DNA of 29,077 bases from Aureococcus anophagefferens (GCF_000186865.1 NW_008705563.1:289109-318185), one strand, 5' to 3'. Positions 1 through 10,463 are shown, numbered from the stretch's first letter. Notes: generated by a model from the letters alone, not told the origin. Numbers and translations: made by a program.

Positions 1-1491
1 GAGCTCCGCGCCGAGGAGGCGCCGCCGGCGCCGACGGGCGGCCGCGGGCTCCTCGACTCCGCGCGGAGCTTCTTCGCGCGCGCCGACGCGGACGACGGCG
101 CGCCGGCGGCGGACGCGCCGGAGCCCGAGGCCTGGGACGTCGTCCGCGCGCTGCCGAGCGGCGACGCGCGGTGCGTGCTCCACCGCGCGCTCGGCGGCGA
201 GGCCTCCGACGTGTGCTTCGACGAGGGCGGGACGCTGCTCGCCGCGGCGGCCTGCGGCGGGTCCGTCCACGTCTGGGAGGGCGTCGACGGTTTAGGCGCG
301 ACGCCGCCGCGGCCGCGCTTCACCGCGGCGCCCAAGGACAAGCGCGACGGCGGCGCGCTCTGCGTCGCCGCCTCCGCGGACGCCGTCGCCGCGGCCTTCG
401 CGGGGCGGAGCCTCCGGCTCTGGGACGCGCGCAGTGGGCGGCTCCGCGTGGACCTGTCCAACGCCCACGGCGGGGCCGCGAAGATCTACGGCCTCGCGTT
501 CCTCCGGCGGAGCCGCGTGTTGGTGACCGCGGCGACGGACCGGGCGGGAACAGAGTGCTTCAAGTTCGCTTCAACGTGAGTGTTTCGCGCGCGCGCGTTC
601 CGGAGATAGCATCCACGCGTCGAGAGCGCTCCGACAGATGATCGCTCGTCCAAAAATTAGCCGAAACGAGTGGGAAACGCCCGAGATATGAGCCTCCAAA
701 GTTGGGAATTTCGCACTCTTTTCCTGCCCAGGCGACGGACCGCTTCGTCAAGTTCTGGGACGTGAACCGCGCGTCCTGCACGCCGATGACGCCCGCGGCG
801 CTCGGCGCTAGGCGGTCGCCGTCGGGCTGCCTGGCGCTGGACCCGCTGTCCGACGACCTGGTGGTCACGGGCCACCACGACGGCGCGCTGCGGGTCTTGG
901 ACGGCGCGGGACACGGGCGCGACATGCTCCTCGCTCGACCGTTTCCCACTCGTTGCGGCTGATCTTTGGACGAGCGATCATCGCTCGGAGCGTTCTCGAA
1001 GCGCGGATGCTTTTTTTGGAGCGCGCGCGCGCGAACCGCGAAGCGACGTTGAATCGCCCCGTTCCCCCCAGGTCTGGGACGCGCGGTCGCCGGACGTCGC
1101 GCTCGAGATCAAGGACGCGCACGGCTGCGCCGTCGCGGGCGTCGCCGCCGACGGCCGCACGTCCCAGCTCGCGTCCCTGGCCAAGGACCACACGCTCCGC
1201 GTCTTCGACGCGCGGACCGCGAGCCGGCTCCACGCGCTGTCGCACGACAACCTGCGGTGCGGCGCCGCGCGGTGCCGGCTCGCCTACTCGCCCTGCGGCA
1301 CCTACGTCGCCGCGCCGTCGTCGACGGGCGACGCCCTCGTCTTCGACACGACGACGGGCCTCCTCGCCGCGCTCCTCGCGCCGCCGGGGCTCAACACGCC
1401 GCCCGTCGCGGCCGTCGCCTGGTCCCTCGCGCGGACGCGCGTCCAGCTCGCGACGGTCGACAAGGCCGGCGCGCTCGCGCTCTGGGACTAG
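1..1491 (+). CDS. ATG16: ATG16-like WD40 protein, 3' part (5' end outside window)
   Basis: This is the C-terminal WD40 propeller of an autophagy protein resembling ATG16/ATG16L1. In that family, ATG16 binds ATG5-ATG12 and directs LC3/ATG8 lipidation; this role is inferred from family membership. Exons are 1-531, 732-893 and 1072-1491, giving 370 residues in one frame. The two gaps are introner elements. WD-type blades end in SVHVWEG, SLRLWDARSG, FVKFWDVN, the spliced ALR|VWDARS, TLRVFDART and ALALWD. The last two blades (CRLAYSPCGTYVAAPSS, then VAAVAWS, then TVDKAGALALWD and the stop) follow human ATG16L1 closely, including ending right after the final W. The N-terminal ATG5-binding and coiled-coil region would lie upstream of position 1. 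The stop codon (1489-1491) sits in a 13-bp tandem duplication. The gene converges on the RBBP9-like gene, whose stop begins 9 bp away. A generic WD40 protein is the alternative. Confidence 0.75.
532..731 (+). mobile_element. Introner, subfamily A, copy 1 (sense; intron 1 of ATG16-like gene)
   Basis: A 200-bp intron-forming element. The target duplication GCGACGGA is at 532-539 and again at 732-739. The element body starts CCGGGCGGGAA and ends TTCCTGCCCAG, forming an imperfect terminal inverted repeat. Removing 532-731 joins ...LVTA to ATDRFVKFWD in frame (phase 0), which is what a WD40 blade needs. The donor would then be GC, giving a GC-AG intron. A GT at 523 would also splice in frame but would delete three residues of a blade strand. 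The body has a CG-dinucleotide run near 587-600 and the family core CGTCCAAAAATTAGCCGAAACGAG. Confidence 0.9.
894..1071 (-). mobile_element. Introner, subfamily A, copy 2 (antisense, shortened; intron 2 of ATG16-like gene)
   Basis: A 178-bp copy inserted in the opposite orientation to the gene. The target copies are GTCTTGGA (894-901) and GTCTGGGA (1072-1079), with one mismatch. Removing 894-1071 joins GALR to VWDARS in frame (phase 0), restoring a blade end. The acceptor CAG comes from the element's other terminus (GTTCCCCCCAG), so either inverted-repeat end can supply AG. It is more diverged than the other copies and about 22 bp shorter. Reverse-complement core sequence is recognisable at about 945-985, and the CG run is at about 1021-1033. 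Confidence 0.85.
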
Positions 1492-1505
1492 GTTCTGGGA
1501 CTAGG
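1481..1505. repeat. 13-bp tandem duplication across the ATG16-like stop codon
   Basis: TCTGGGACTAGG occurs at 1481-1492 and again at 1494-1505, separated by one T. The first copy contains the stop codon. The second runs into the last codons of the convergent gene. Confidence 0.9.
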
Positions 1506-2112
1506 CGTCGCCCCGCGCGACGGCCGCGACGGCGGCCGCGAGCTCGGGGAAGGGCGGCGAGAAGAAGTGGCTCCGGCCGGGCAGCTCCGCGTACGCGCTG
1601 TCGAGGTTTTCCGCGACGTGGCGCGCCTCGGCGAGCGGGATGAAGGGGTCGTCGTCGCCGTGCCACTGGTGGATCGACCCGGCGTTGCGCCTGATGGCGG
1701 CCCAGTCCCAGGGCCGCGCGTAGTAGCCCGCGGCGCGCTCGCCCGCGTCGCCCAGGTCCGTCCAGCACGCGGACACGAGGCAGAGCGAGAGGACCCGCGT
1801 CGTCTCCGCGAGGCGCATGGCGGCCTCGGCGCCGGACGAGTGGCCGACGACGATGGTCCGCTCGTCGGCCCCGAGCTCGTCGCGCAGGAACGGCACCCAG
1901 ATCGACTCGCGCGCGGCGACGGGGTCCGGCATGCCGCGCAGGACGACCTCGCCGAGGCAGTCCTCGCGCCTCAACTCGGCCGCGAGCCAGCCGTACCAGT
2001 TGGCGTCCGCGACGTCGCCCGTGCAGCCGTTGCCGGGGACGATGATGACGCGCGGCTTCAGGGCGTCCGTCGTGGTGAGCGCGGCCATGACCAGAAGTGC
2101 CGGGTATCGCAT
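1501..2112 (-). CDS. RBBP9: RBBP9/YdeN-type serine hydrolase
   Basis: A 203-residue alpha/beta hydrolase of the RBBP9 (DUF1749/YdeN-like) family. Matching segments include VIIVPGNGCTGDV, NWYGWLA, MPDPVAARESIWVPFL, the nucleophile elbow GHSSG (Ser near residue 94), SACWTDLGD, GYYARPWDW, the acid-bearing HGDDDPFIP and the catalytic His in GRSHFF. The length equals the family norm plus about 20 residues. That N-terminal extra (MRYPALLVMAALTTTDA) is hydrophobic and could be a signal or transit peptide, unlike the cytosolic animal proteins. RBBP9 members are serine hydrolases, and aminopeptidase activity is reported for human RBBP9. The substrate here is unknown. It diverges from the large membrane-protein gene across a 134-bp spacer and converges with the ATG16-like gene. 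Confidence 0.88.
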   Translation of the reverse strand: MRYPALLVMAALTTTDALKPRVIIVPGNGCTGDVADANWYGWLAAELRREDCLGEVVLRGMPDPVAARESIWVPFLRDELGADERTIVVGHSSGAEAAMRLAETTRVLSLCLVSACWTDLGDAGERAAGYYARPWDWAAIRRNAGSIHQWHGDDDPFIPLAEARHVAENLDSAYAELPGRSHFFSPPFPELAAAVAAVARGDA

Positions 2113-2246
2113 AGACGCTGCCGCGAAGGCGCTAGTTTAGGTGCAGGCGAATGCGCTCGTCTTGGAGAGCCCCTCTCATGCGCAAGGACTGCAACAATCG
2201 AGGAAACACCAGATGATGCAGATCTGATGCAGCCCGCAAAAAAATA
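2113..2246. promoter_or_regulatory. Short divergent promoter region
   Basis: A 134-bp spacer between two divergently transcribed genes, so it must hold both promoters or 5' ends. It contains the near-tandem TGATGCAGATCTGATGCAG (about 2212-2231) centred on AGATCT, and an A-rich run (AAAAAAATAATG) leading into the plus-strand start. No TATA box is evident. Confidence 0.45.
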
Positions 2247-5200
2247 ATGGGCCTGCCATGGCTGGCGCCGCCGCGGTGGCTGGCGCCGCTGCTGGTCGCC
2301 CGCGGCGTCGACGCCGCGAGCCTCGTCTGGGACGGCATGGAGCGCGACGATCCGACCTTCGACGCCCAGGCCTCCGAGCTCGTCTACGGCGACACGTCCG
2401 AAGGCTACCTCAACGTCTCCAAGGTCGGCGACGCCGTTTCCGGCGCCGCGAGCTTGAGAGTGGACTACGAGGTCGTGCAGGCCGAGGGCTGGGGCGGCTT
2501 CGCGCAGTACAGCCGCGTCTTCGGCGGCGCGATGCTCGACTGCTCCGGCGCGACGGAGATCTCCTTCTGGTACAACAACGTCGCGGCGCAGTCCGCGGCG
2601 ACCCGGGCCCACCTGCGCCTCATCGTCCACGAGTGCGAGGGCGAAGACGGCTGCCTCGTCGAGAACGCCGCCGGGGCCTGGGCGTCGTCGGACGACGTCG
2701 AGAACCACTACGCGTTCTTCGGAGTTTTGGACGACGCGCCGGGCTGGCGCCGCGCGGCCGTCGCCGTCGACGAGCTCGTCTTCACGGGCTGGTCGGGCAC
2801 GGCCGACGGCGACCAGGCCTTCGACCCGGGCGCCATCGTCGAGTACACGTTCCAGTTCTCCGTCGACGCCGAGGGCGCGATCCTCTCGAGCACTGCGGGC
2901 GCGATCCTGTTGGACCGGCTCGCGTGCGACGGGCCCGACGACCTCGTCTTCGCGCCCCTCGCGGCGTCGCCGGCGGCATACTACGGCTGGGTCGCGGACG
3001 CGGGCACGAACCTGTCGACGTCGACAAACGGGCTCCGGCTCGCGGGCACCGGCGCCGTCGCCGCGACGCTGACGCTGCCGGCGCCGGCCTTCTACGAGGG
3101 CCTGAACGCGTCCTACCTCAGCGTCGGCGCGCGCGGGTCCAACGCGACCGCCAACGTGACCACGCGCCTCGACGGGGCCGACCTCGCGGCGCTGACCGTA
3201 AAGGTCGGCGACGGCCGCAACGAGACCGTCGCGCTCGCGGCGACGGGCGCGACGTTCGATGGCCTCGGCCTCGCGGCGACGGGCGCGGGCGCCTTCGCCG
3301 CGACCTTCGCCGCCGTCGCCGCCGACGACGGCGGCGCGGCGGCGGGCGGCGCGAGCAACTCGACGGACTGCATGGAGGTCACGGCGGCCTACTGGTACGA
3401 CATCCCGCAGACGCACAGCTACCAGGCGTCGACGTGCTGCGACATCTGCGCGGCGGAGGAGGGCTGCAACTACTACCAGACCGACGAGGTCCACTGCTAC
3501 ACGACGGACGCGCTCGGCGAGGTCGTGCTGCGGAACGCGAGCACGGACGACCGGCTGCGGAGCTACTACAAGAACTGGCTCGCCCCCGTCTGCGACGTCT
3601 GCGCCTGCGACGCCGCGACGGGCTACGTGAACTGCTCGTCGCGGGGCCTGGCGACGATCCCCGAATCCGCCGCCGTCGACTTTGCGCCCGCCGTCGTCGA
3701 CTACACGGGCAACGCGGAGCTGGCCGTCCTCGACATCTTCATCCCGCCGAACCTCGGCAACCGCACGGTCCGGCTCGTCGCCGTCGACACGAACGCGCAG
3801 TACCTCTCCGTGTCCGTCGGCGCCGGGTCGTCGCTGGAGCTCGCGTTCGTCGGCGACCTGACCCGCGTCGTCAACCTGGCCACGGACACGCAGCGCTTCG
3901 GCGACGTCTGCTGCGCCAAGGGCGCCGCGACGGCCATCCGGGACGTCGCCGGCGCGCCGGCCTACCTGTGCGTCATGGAGGACTTCTCGCCCGGCATCGA
4001 CGCGTCCTACGAGACGCGGCGGGACTACATGGGCAGCGACCTGGGCAAGAAAATCACGGCGGAGACGGACTTCTACGCGTCGGCCATCGACAGCGCGAAC
4101 GCGTGCGCGGAGTGGTGCCACATGATCGACTACTGCGAGTACTTCACGTACGACGGCCGCGACGACGCCGGCGGCCTCGAGTGCTACCTCTACACGGACA
4201 ACTCCGTGGTCGTGGAGTCGAGCTTCGACGAGTTCGTGTCCGGCTACCCGGCGCGCGTCCGGGCCACGGTCGACGACGCGCAGGTCCACGTCCACCCCGA
4301 CGTCGTGCCGTTGACGTACGACGCGGGCCAGACGGTCATCTACGCGTCCTACGAGGTGTTCCTGGGGTCGAGGCCGACGCGGGGCGCCGTCTGGATCACG
4401 CCGGAGATCCCCGAGGAGAAGTGGCTCGAGCACGGGACCTACCGCTTCATCCCGGAGACCGTGGTCTTGTACGCGGACGACGACTGGGCCGATCGGGTCA
4501 ACGTGACGCTCGCGCTGAACCTCACGGCCGTGCTCGTCTCCGTCTTGGATGGCATCGCCGCGGGCACGTCGCAGGCGGACCAGGGCGGCGAGGACTGGTC
4601 CATCCGGGTGTCGCACCGCGTGGAGTCGTGCGACGTCGCGTTCGCCGAGTCGACGGACGTGTCCGCGGAGCTCGTCATGGAGCAGGTCTGGCTCACGGAG
4701 TACTGCGCCGCGGGCGAGGTGCTGACGATCAGCGACGGCGCCATCGCCTGCGCGGCCTGCGGCCCGGGCACGTACGCGGCCGACGGCGCGTGCCAGCCGT
4801 GCGCGCCGGGCTCGTACAACGCGGGGCAGGAAAAGGGTGATTCAACGTCGCTTCAACGTGAGTGTTCCGCGCGCGCGCGTTTCGGAAACAGCACCCACGC
4901 TTCGAGAGCGCTCCGAGAGATGATCGCTCGTCCAAAAATCAGCCGAAACGAGCGGGAAACGACCGAGATCGGAGCCTTTGAAGTTGGGAATTTCGCACCC
5001 TTTTCCTGCCCAGGTACAACGACGGGTCCGCGGCCGCGGCCTGCCTCCCCTGCGACGCGCGGTCCTTCGCGCCGCACAACGGCTCCGAGGCCTGCTCGTC
5101 CTGCCCGGCGAACACGGAGCGGCCCGACGGCGCGCCGGGCGTGGCCGAGGCCGAGTGCGCGTGCGAGCGGGGCTACTGCGCCGAGGGCGACTGCTCCACG

Positions 5201-8014
5201 GCCGCCCCCTTCGCGGCCTGCGAGGCGACGCGCATGAACGACGCGACGGGCGAGGTCGTGCAGGGCGCCTGCGTGGACCCGTCGACGGGCACGGGCGCCT
5301 TCACGGTCCACAACGCGACGGGCGTCGCGTGCTCGGCGTGCCCGCGCGGCGGCGTCTGCCTCGGCGGCCTGGCCCTGCCCTACCCGGCGGCGGGCTACAG
5401 CGGCGTCGCCTACCCGCTGAACGCAAACGGCGAGCGCTACGTGCCCGACGACTGGGGCCGGGTCGCGTTCCGCGAGTGCGCGGACGACGGCCGCTGCAAG
5501 CGCGACTTCGAGTGCGCGCGCGCGTTCCAGGGGCTGCTCTGCGACGACGAGGCCGACGGCTACTTCTCCTTCGGCGGCTACGTCATGCGCTGCGGCTTCT
5601 CCACGTCCAAGGTCGCGCGCGCGCGGCAGGTCGCGACGACGTCCGTCGCCATCGCGGGCGTCGTCGCGCTCTTCTTCTGGATCAACTTCGGGCTCCAGGA
5701 GTACGCGGCGCTGGGCATCTGCTTCGAGAATCTACGGACCCTGGCGGTCATCGCGGGCGCGAACGCCGACTGGCCCGAGGCCATCGCGGGCGTGGGCTTC
5801 TGGTTCTCGTTCTTCGACTTCTCGCAGTTCGACGTCGACGTCGTCGAGCCGTCGTGCCTCCTGGGCTCCTGGGGCTTCGTCGAGAAGTTCGCGATCCAGT
5901 GGAGCCTGCTCGCGGCCATGGTCGCCTTCTACTTTGCGTCCTCCCACCTCCGCGCGCGGTCCGAGGGCGTCGCGCGGCCGGCGCGGCGGTCGCCGTCGGC
6001 GCGCGGCCGCGGGAGCCTCACGGCCGAGGACGAGGCCAGGGCCCTCGCGCTGCTCTGGTTCGACAAGGTCATCGGCGCGACGAAGGGCCAGGCCGTCGCC
6101 AACTCCATCGGCGTCGCGATCATCTCCTACCCGTCGCTCGTCGAGAACGCGTACGCGACGTTCATGTGCTCCGAGTACGCGAACGGCGCGTCGTACCTCG
6201 CCGCGGACCTGTCGATCCGCTGCTACTCGCGCGAGTGGACGGCGCTGGCGGCGCTGAGCGGCCTGGCGGTGCCCGTGCTCTACGGGTTCCCCGTCTGCAT
6301 CCTGCTCATCATCAACCAGAAGATCCGGAGGCGGGAGCTGAACCGCGACGACGCGCTCGAGCGCTTCGGCGGCCTCTACGCGCAGTACGACGCGGAGAGC
6401 CTCTGGTGGTCCGTCGTCGGGCTCTTCAAGGTGCTGCTCCTCACGATCGCGCAGGTCCTGCTCGACAACCAGCCCCACGTGCAGCACTGGATGATGCTCA
6501 TGATCTGCGTGCTCGCGCTCGCGCTCCACCTCTTCAAAAGACCGTTCCTCCGCCAGTCCTTCAACTTCCTCGAGGGGCTGCTCCTCGTCGTCGCCGTGCT
6601 CTTCATCGGCGCGGCGCCGCTCTTCTCCTGGCAGAAGCTGGGCAACCGGCGGTCCGTGCTCCGCGCCTTCGCGTGGGTGCTGAGCGCGCTGTTCCTCGCC
6701 TGCATGGCCATCACGCTCCGCATCATCATGAAGGACGTCCGGGAGGTCGCGACGTCGCACCGCGCGGAGCGGCACCTCCGGCCGCTGCTGAAGGCGAGCG
6801 AGCGGCGGCGGCGCCGGTCCGCGGACGACGCGGCGAGCCCGCTGGACCGGAGCTCCTTCGAGTCGCGGCGCGCGGCGAAGCCGGCGGGCCCGCTCGCGAC
6901 GCTGAAGTCGCGCGTCGACCGGCGGCGGTCGCGCCTCGCGGACGTCCGCGCGAAAGTCGACGGCCTCTTCGCCAAAAACCAGGCGCCCGAGGGGAAGCGC
7001 CGCTCCTTCTTCGAGCTCGTCGCGACGAAGCTCCGGCGGCGCCTCGCCGACCTCGCGGGCGGCGACGACGGCGCGCGGCTCGCGGAGCTGCACCGCACGC
7101 TCCACGGCGACGCGCTGCTCCAGTGGGCCTCCTGGGCCGAGCGCGCGTCGAAGACCGACGCGCGCGACGTCGTCGACGGGACGCTGACGGCCATGAAGAA
7201 GCTCGACGGCTTCGTCGCGCCCGCGGTGGCCGACGAGAACGTCGCGGCGCACTACTCGCTCGACGCGGAGGGCCGGCTCTGGCGGCGGCTGCTGCGCGCC
7301 TTCCCGGACATCCTGGAGTGGCTCGCGGACGCCGACGAGCACCTGGTCGTGGACCTGAAGGTGCTGCTGGGGCGCTTCATCACGGCCGGCGTCGCGGACG
7401 AGCGGGGGCCGACGCGCGTCGGGTACGCGCGCTACGTCGTCAAGCAGGACCGCGCGGCGGTGCTGCGGTTCCTCGTGCTCTGCGAGCCGCCGCTGCGCCG
7501 CGCCTTCTTCGACATCCTCGACTCGCTGGCCGCGGTCGACGGCGCCTACCGGCCCTACGACGAGCGCGCGACGGCGGATCCGGCCGTGCCCCGGGGCTAC
7601 CTCCGCCGCGCGACGGCGCGCGACCAGCTCTTCGCGCTGCGCGGGAACAGCGAGATCGACGCGGCCGTGCTCAAGGACGTCGAGTCGCTCGCGTCCGCGT
7701 CGACGACCGACGCCGCGGCGGCCGTCGCGCTCTCCGCGCGCGGGTCGTCGCCGCACGCCGCGACGCCCCACTTCGACTCGCAGCGGCGCCAGCGCGACGA
7801 CGTCGACGAGGCCGCGAAGCACCGCTTCCGCCACATGCTCAAGGCCGTCGCGGGCCGCGACGAGCCCGCCGCGCCGGCGACGTGCGGGGCCTGCGTCGAC
7901 GGCGCGTCGTGCCTGCCGACGCGCGCGCCGGACGCGGGAGCGGCGCCGCCGCCGAAGGACGAGGGGGGCGTCGCCCTCGCCGACGACGACGACCGGGGCG
8001 AACTTAAGGTCTAG
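2247..8014 (+). CDS. Large PAN / cysteine-rich multi-span membrane protein
   Basis: A 1855-residue protein with exons 2247-4813 and 5014-8014; the intron is a 200-bp introner. The N-terminus has a hydrophobic leader (WLAPLLVARGVDA). The extracellular part is rich in N-glycosylation sites. It has PAN/apple-like modules (CCDICAAEEGCNYYQT near residue 400 and CAEWCHMIDYCEYFTYD near 620), then a GCC2/GCC3 (ephrin-receptor-like) segment CGPGTYAADGACQPCAPGSYND... and further Cys-rich repeats up to about position 5560. About eight to ten hydrophobic segments follow (for example VAIAGVVALFFWINFGL, LAAMVAFYFAS, VPVLYGFPVCILLII, LMICVLALALHL, LLLVVAVLFIGAAPLF). A basic cytosolic tail of about 400 residues ends it. 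This layout resembles stramenopile surface proteins that join Cys-rich ectodomains to TRP- or receptor-like membrane cores. A channel or sensor role is only inference. Confidence 0.8.
4814..5013 (+). mobile_element. Introner, subfamily A, copy 3 (sense; intron of the large membrane-protein gene)
   Basis: Exactly 200 bp from the left target copy to the CAG. The target duplication GTACAACG is at 4814-4821 and 5014-5021, a perfect 8 bp. The element begins CGGGGCAGGAAAAGGG and ends CCCTTTTCCTGCCCAG, an inverted repeat of about 15 bp. Splicing gives CAPGS|YNDGS (phase 2), completing a GCC2/GCC3 motif, so this is a GT-AG intron whose donor comes from the duplicated host sequence. The reading frame differs on either side, so removal is required. 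Confidence 0.95.
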
Positions 8015-8072
8015 GACCCCCGGCGACGCCGCTCGAAGGTGTAGGAAACCCCCGGCCACGCCGCTCGGCATG
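8012..8072. repeat. 30-bp imperfect tandem duplication starting at a stop codon
   Basis: Unit 1 (8012-8041) and unit 2 (8042-8072) share TAGGA..CCCCCGGC.ACGCCGCTCG. Unit 1 begins with the stop codon of the large membrane protein. Unit 2 ends in the first ATG of the next gene. Confidence 0.85.
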
Positions 8073-10403
8073 ATATACGGGCCGAGATTTGTTGGTGCCA
8101 ACGCTGCTCGACGCTGCCCGGCGCCGTCGGCGGCCATGGCCGTGGCCATGACCATGACGCGCACGACGGACTCGCTGACGTCGAGCGCCACGAGGGCGAC
8201 GGCGGACGACGAGCTGCCGCGGTCGCGCATCGTCGCCGCCCAGCGCACGTCGGCGTCCCTGCTGCGGTCCGCGTCGGCGCACCCCGGCGGCCTGCTGGCG
8301 CGGTCCCTGTCGAGCGTGGGCCCGCGCCTGTCGGCGGCGTCGCTCCTGAGCCTCGAGGGCGAGGAGGAGCGGCAGATGACGCGGACGTCGGCGCGGACGT
8401 CGCTGCACGCGTCGCGGAGCGCGCCGTCGCTCCGATCGCGGAGCGCGCCCGACGCCGACGGCGGCGTCGCGCGGGCCAAGGCCCGGGCGGAGCTGCGGGC
8501 GGCCTTCGGCGCCGCCGCCGAGGGCGCGGGCCTGCCCGCGGGGCGGCTCGAGGACGCGCTCCGGGCCCTCGACGCGGGCGCGGCGCCTCCGCCGGACCGC
8601 GCGAGCCGAGCGAGCCGGGGGAGCCGCGCGGAGAGCCTCGAGGTCGAGGTCGCGGGCTTCGTGCGGCGGGCGGCCCTCGACCCGACGCAGTGCCTGAGCT
8701 TCGACGACTTCCTCGGCGCCGCGGCGCGGCTCCGGCCGCGGGCTTTGGCGGCCGCGGGCTACGGGCCCGAGCAAGTCGCGCGGCTCGGCAAGAAATTCGT
8801 CGAGACGCCCTTCGACGTCCTGCGGCGCAAGCAGGCGTCCGTGGGCCGCTTCGACTTTGGCGCCGAGGCCGCGAGCGGCGCGCACCGCGACGCCGAGGTC
8901 GCGGCGCGGGAGGCCGCGCGGTCCGGGTGGCAGGGCGACGCCGGCGAGGAGCTGCCGGAGGCGTCCAAGGCCGCGCGGCAGCGCGAGCGCACGCTCAAGC
9001 GCATGGAGATCGAGTCGATCCAGCGCGACGAGCGCGCGTTGGAGAAGTGGAAGCAGGCGGAGAAGCAGCGCAAGTACGAGGTCAAGAAGGCGCAGAAGAT
9101 CATCGAGAAGAAGCGCGAGGACGGCATCGACGTGTCCGACGAGGACGCCGCGGCCGCGCTCGCGGCCATCCCGCCCCTCAAGCCGCGGCCCATGGACCCG
9201 CTGCCCATGCCGGAGAAGGCGCCCATCCACGAGCGGCTCCACGAGTGGCGCCTCGAGCGCGCGGAGGTCGCGGACGCCGCGGCGAAGTGCGCTTTGGACG
9301 CGTCGCGGAAGCAGGCCTACGCGCCGCCGCCGGAGCCCGTCGTCGTCAAGGGCCGGCGCGGGTCGAGCATGCGCGGCCAGCCCGGCGCGTCGGCGACGCC
9401 CAAGCGGGGCCGGCGGCCGGACTACAAGCCCGCGGACTTCCCGCCGCCCGACGCGGCCGTCGTCGCGCCGACGCTCGACGCGCGGCGCCGCGTCGTCGGC
9501 GCGCGGCGCCGCGCCGAGCGCCAGACCTGGAAGCGGCGGGCGGACTTACGGACCCTCGGGTCGACGCTCGCCTGCAACGTCGGCCTCGTGCAGCGGCACC
9601 TCGGCGACGAGGCGTGCCGGCGGAAGCGCGGGAGCCTGCAGCACGCGTTAACGCTCTACGCGCGCGAGGCGCGCGCCGTGGAGAACGTGGCCCAGGAGCG
9701 CATGGACGCGGCGCGGGACGCGGCCGCGGGCGCGAAGCGCGAGAACCGCCTCGAGAGCCGCCGCGATCTGGAGGCCAAGGTCGCCGACGTCCGCGCGACG
9801 ATCAGGGGCGTCGCCGACGAGAAGCGGCGCACGGGCCGCAAGTTCGCCCTCACGCCGGGCATCTTCTCGTCCCTCATCGCGCCCGACGAGGAGAGCCGCC
9901 GCCGGCGCCGCGAGGCGAACCTGCTCTCCGAGTGGCGCGCGGCGGTGCAGGACGAGCGCCACCGCGTCGAGACGCTCCGGTCCACGAATTTGGACCACTA
10001 CGCCGACGAGCGGCTCTCGCCCTACGTCCACTACCGCGGGCCGAAGAACCGCGAGGAGCTCGGCACCGCGAGCTCGCTCGTCGACGGCTCCGGCGTCTTC
10101 AAGGAGGCGCCGCCGCCGCCCGACGCCGCGGACCCGTTCCGGGGCATCTTCAAGCCCCTCGACGACCCGGCCTACGAGTCGAACCTCATGGACCTCTCCC
10201 GGAACCCGTTCCTCCGCCAGCCCTCGAACCTGGAGCACCTCAGCGACCTCCGGGGCATGGAGCACCTCGGCTCCTGGGAGGTGAGCGACGGCATCCACAA
10301 CGACGACTCCGTCCTCGTCCCGGGCACGTCCCTCCCGCCGTCGATGATGTCCGCCGACCGCATCTACCGGCCCAAGCCCCGCAAGGAGCCCATCCGCCTC
10401 TAA
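8070..10403 (+). CDS. Uncharacterised coiled-coil protein
   Basis: An open frame of 777 residues without introns. I do not recognise the family. The start is either 8070 (first ATG) or 8136 (GGCCATGG context, MAVAMTMTRTTDS); the first 22 residues look non-conserved. The N-terminal 130 residues are Ser/Arg/Ala-rich (SLHASRSAPSLRSRSAPD). A segment around residues 190-215 (ALDPTQCLSFDDFLGAAARL) resembles a half EF-hand. Residues 300-350 are a highly charged coiled coil (RTLKRMEIESIQRDERALEKW, KKAQKIIEKK). The C-terminal 250 residues contain further charged helices and end in YRPKPRKEPIRL. A cytoskeletal or ciliary role is possible but not shown. Consistent G/C third positions over the whole length support real coding. 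Confidence 0.75.
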   Translation: MIYGPRFVGANAARRCPAPSAAMAVAMTMTRTTDSLTSSATRATADDELPRSRIVAAQRTSASLLRSASAHPGGLLARSLSSVGPRLSAASLLSLEGEEERQMTRTSARTSLHASRSAPSLRSRSAPDADGGVARAKARAELRAAFGAAAEGAGLPAGRLEDALRALDAGAAPPPDRASRASRGSRAESLEVEVAGFVRRAALDPTQCLSFDDFLGAAARLRPRALAAAGYGPEQVARLGKKFVETPFDVLRRKQASVGRFDFGAEAASGAHRDAEVAAREAARSGWQGDAGEELPEASKAARQRERTLKRMEIESIQRDERALEKWKQAEKQRKYEVKKAQKIIEKKREDGIDVSDEDAAAALAAIPPLKPRPMDPLPMPEKAPIHERLHEWRLERAEVADAAAKCALDASRKQAYAPPPEPVVVKGRRGSSMRGQPGASATPKRGRRPDYKPADFPPPDAAVVAPTLDARRRVVGARRRAERQTWKRRADLRTLGSTLACNVGLVQRHLGDEACRRKRGSLQHALTLYAREARAVENVAQERMDAARDAAAGAKRENRLESRRDLEAKVADVRATIRGVADEKRRTGRKFALTPGIFSSLIAPDEESRRRRREANLLSEWRAAVQDERHRVETLRSTNLDHYADERLSPYVHYRGPKNREELGTASSLVDGSGVFKEAPPPPDAADPFRGIFKPLDDPAYESNLMDLSRNPFLRQPSNLEHLSDLRGMEHLGSWEVSDGIHNDDSVLVPGTSLPPSMMSADRIYRPKPRKEPIRL

Positions 10404-10463
10404 CGCTCTCGAGAGTTCGAAGGCTTGTCCACGGGGCGTCTAAGGGGCGTCGACAGCGCCCCT

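Noticed and set aside
541..730. Reading through the introners as coding (peptides such as RRFNVSVPRARVPEKAS)
   Set aside because: The same peptide appears in unrelated genes because the element is repeated. Frames and family consensus demand removal.
576..731. Splicing of sense introners from the inner GTGAGT
   Set aside because: It adds 44 nt, breaks the frame in all five sense copies and inserts element-encoded residues. Kept only as a decoy-site finding.
2058..4616. 852-residue minus-strand open frame opposite the large membrane protein
   Set aside because: Arg/Val/Asp-rich shadow of GC-rich coding DNA; it overlaps a plus-strand gene with clear domains and signal peptide.
5732..8479. 915-residue minus-strand open frame
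   Set aside because: Same shadow effect, with low-complexity composition and no recognisable motifs, opposite the membrane-span coding region.
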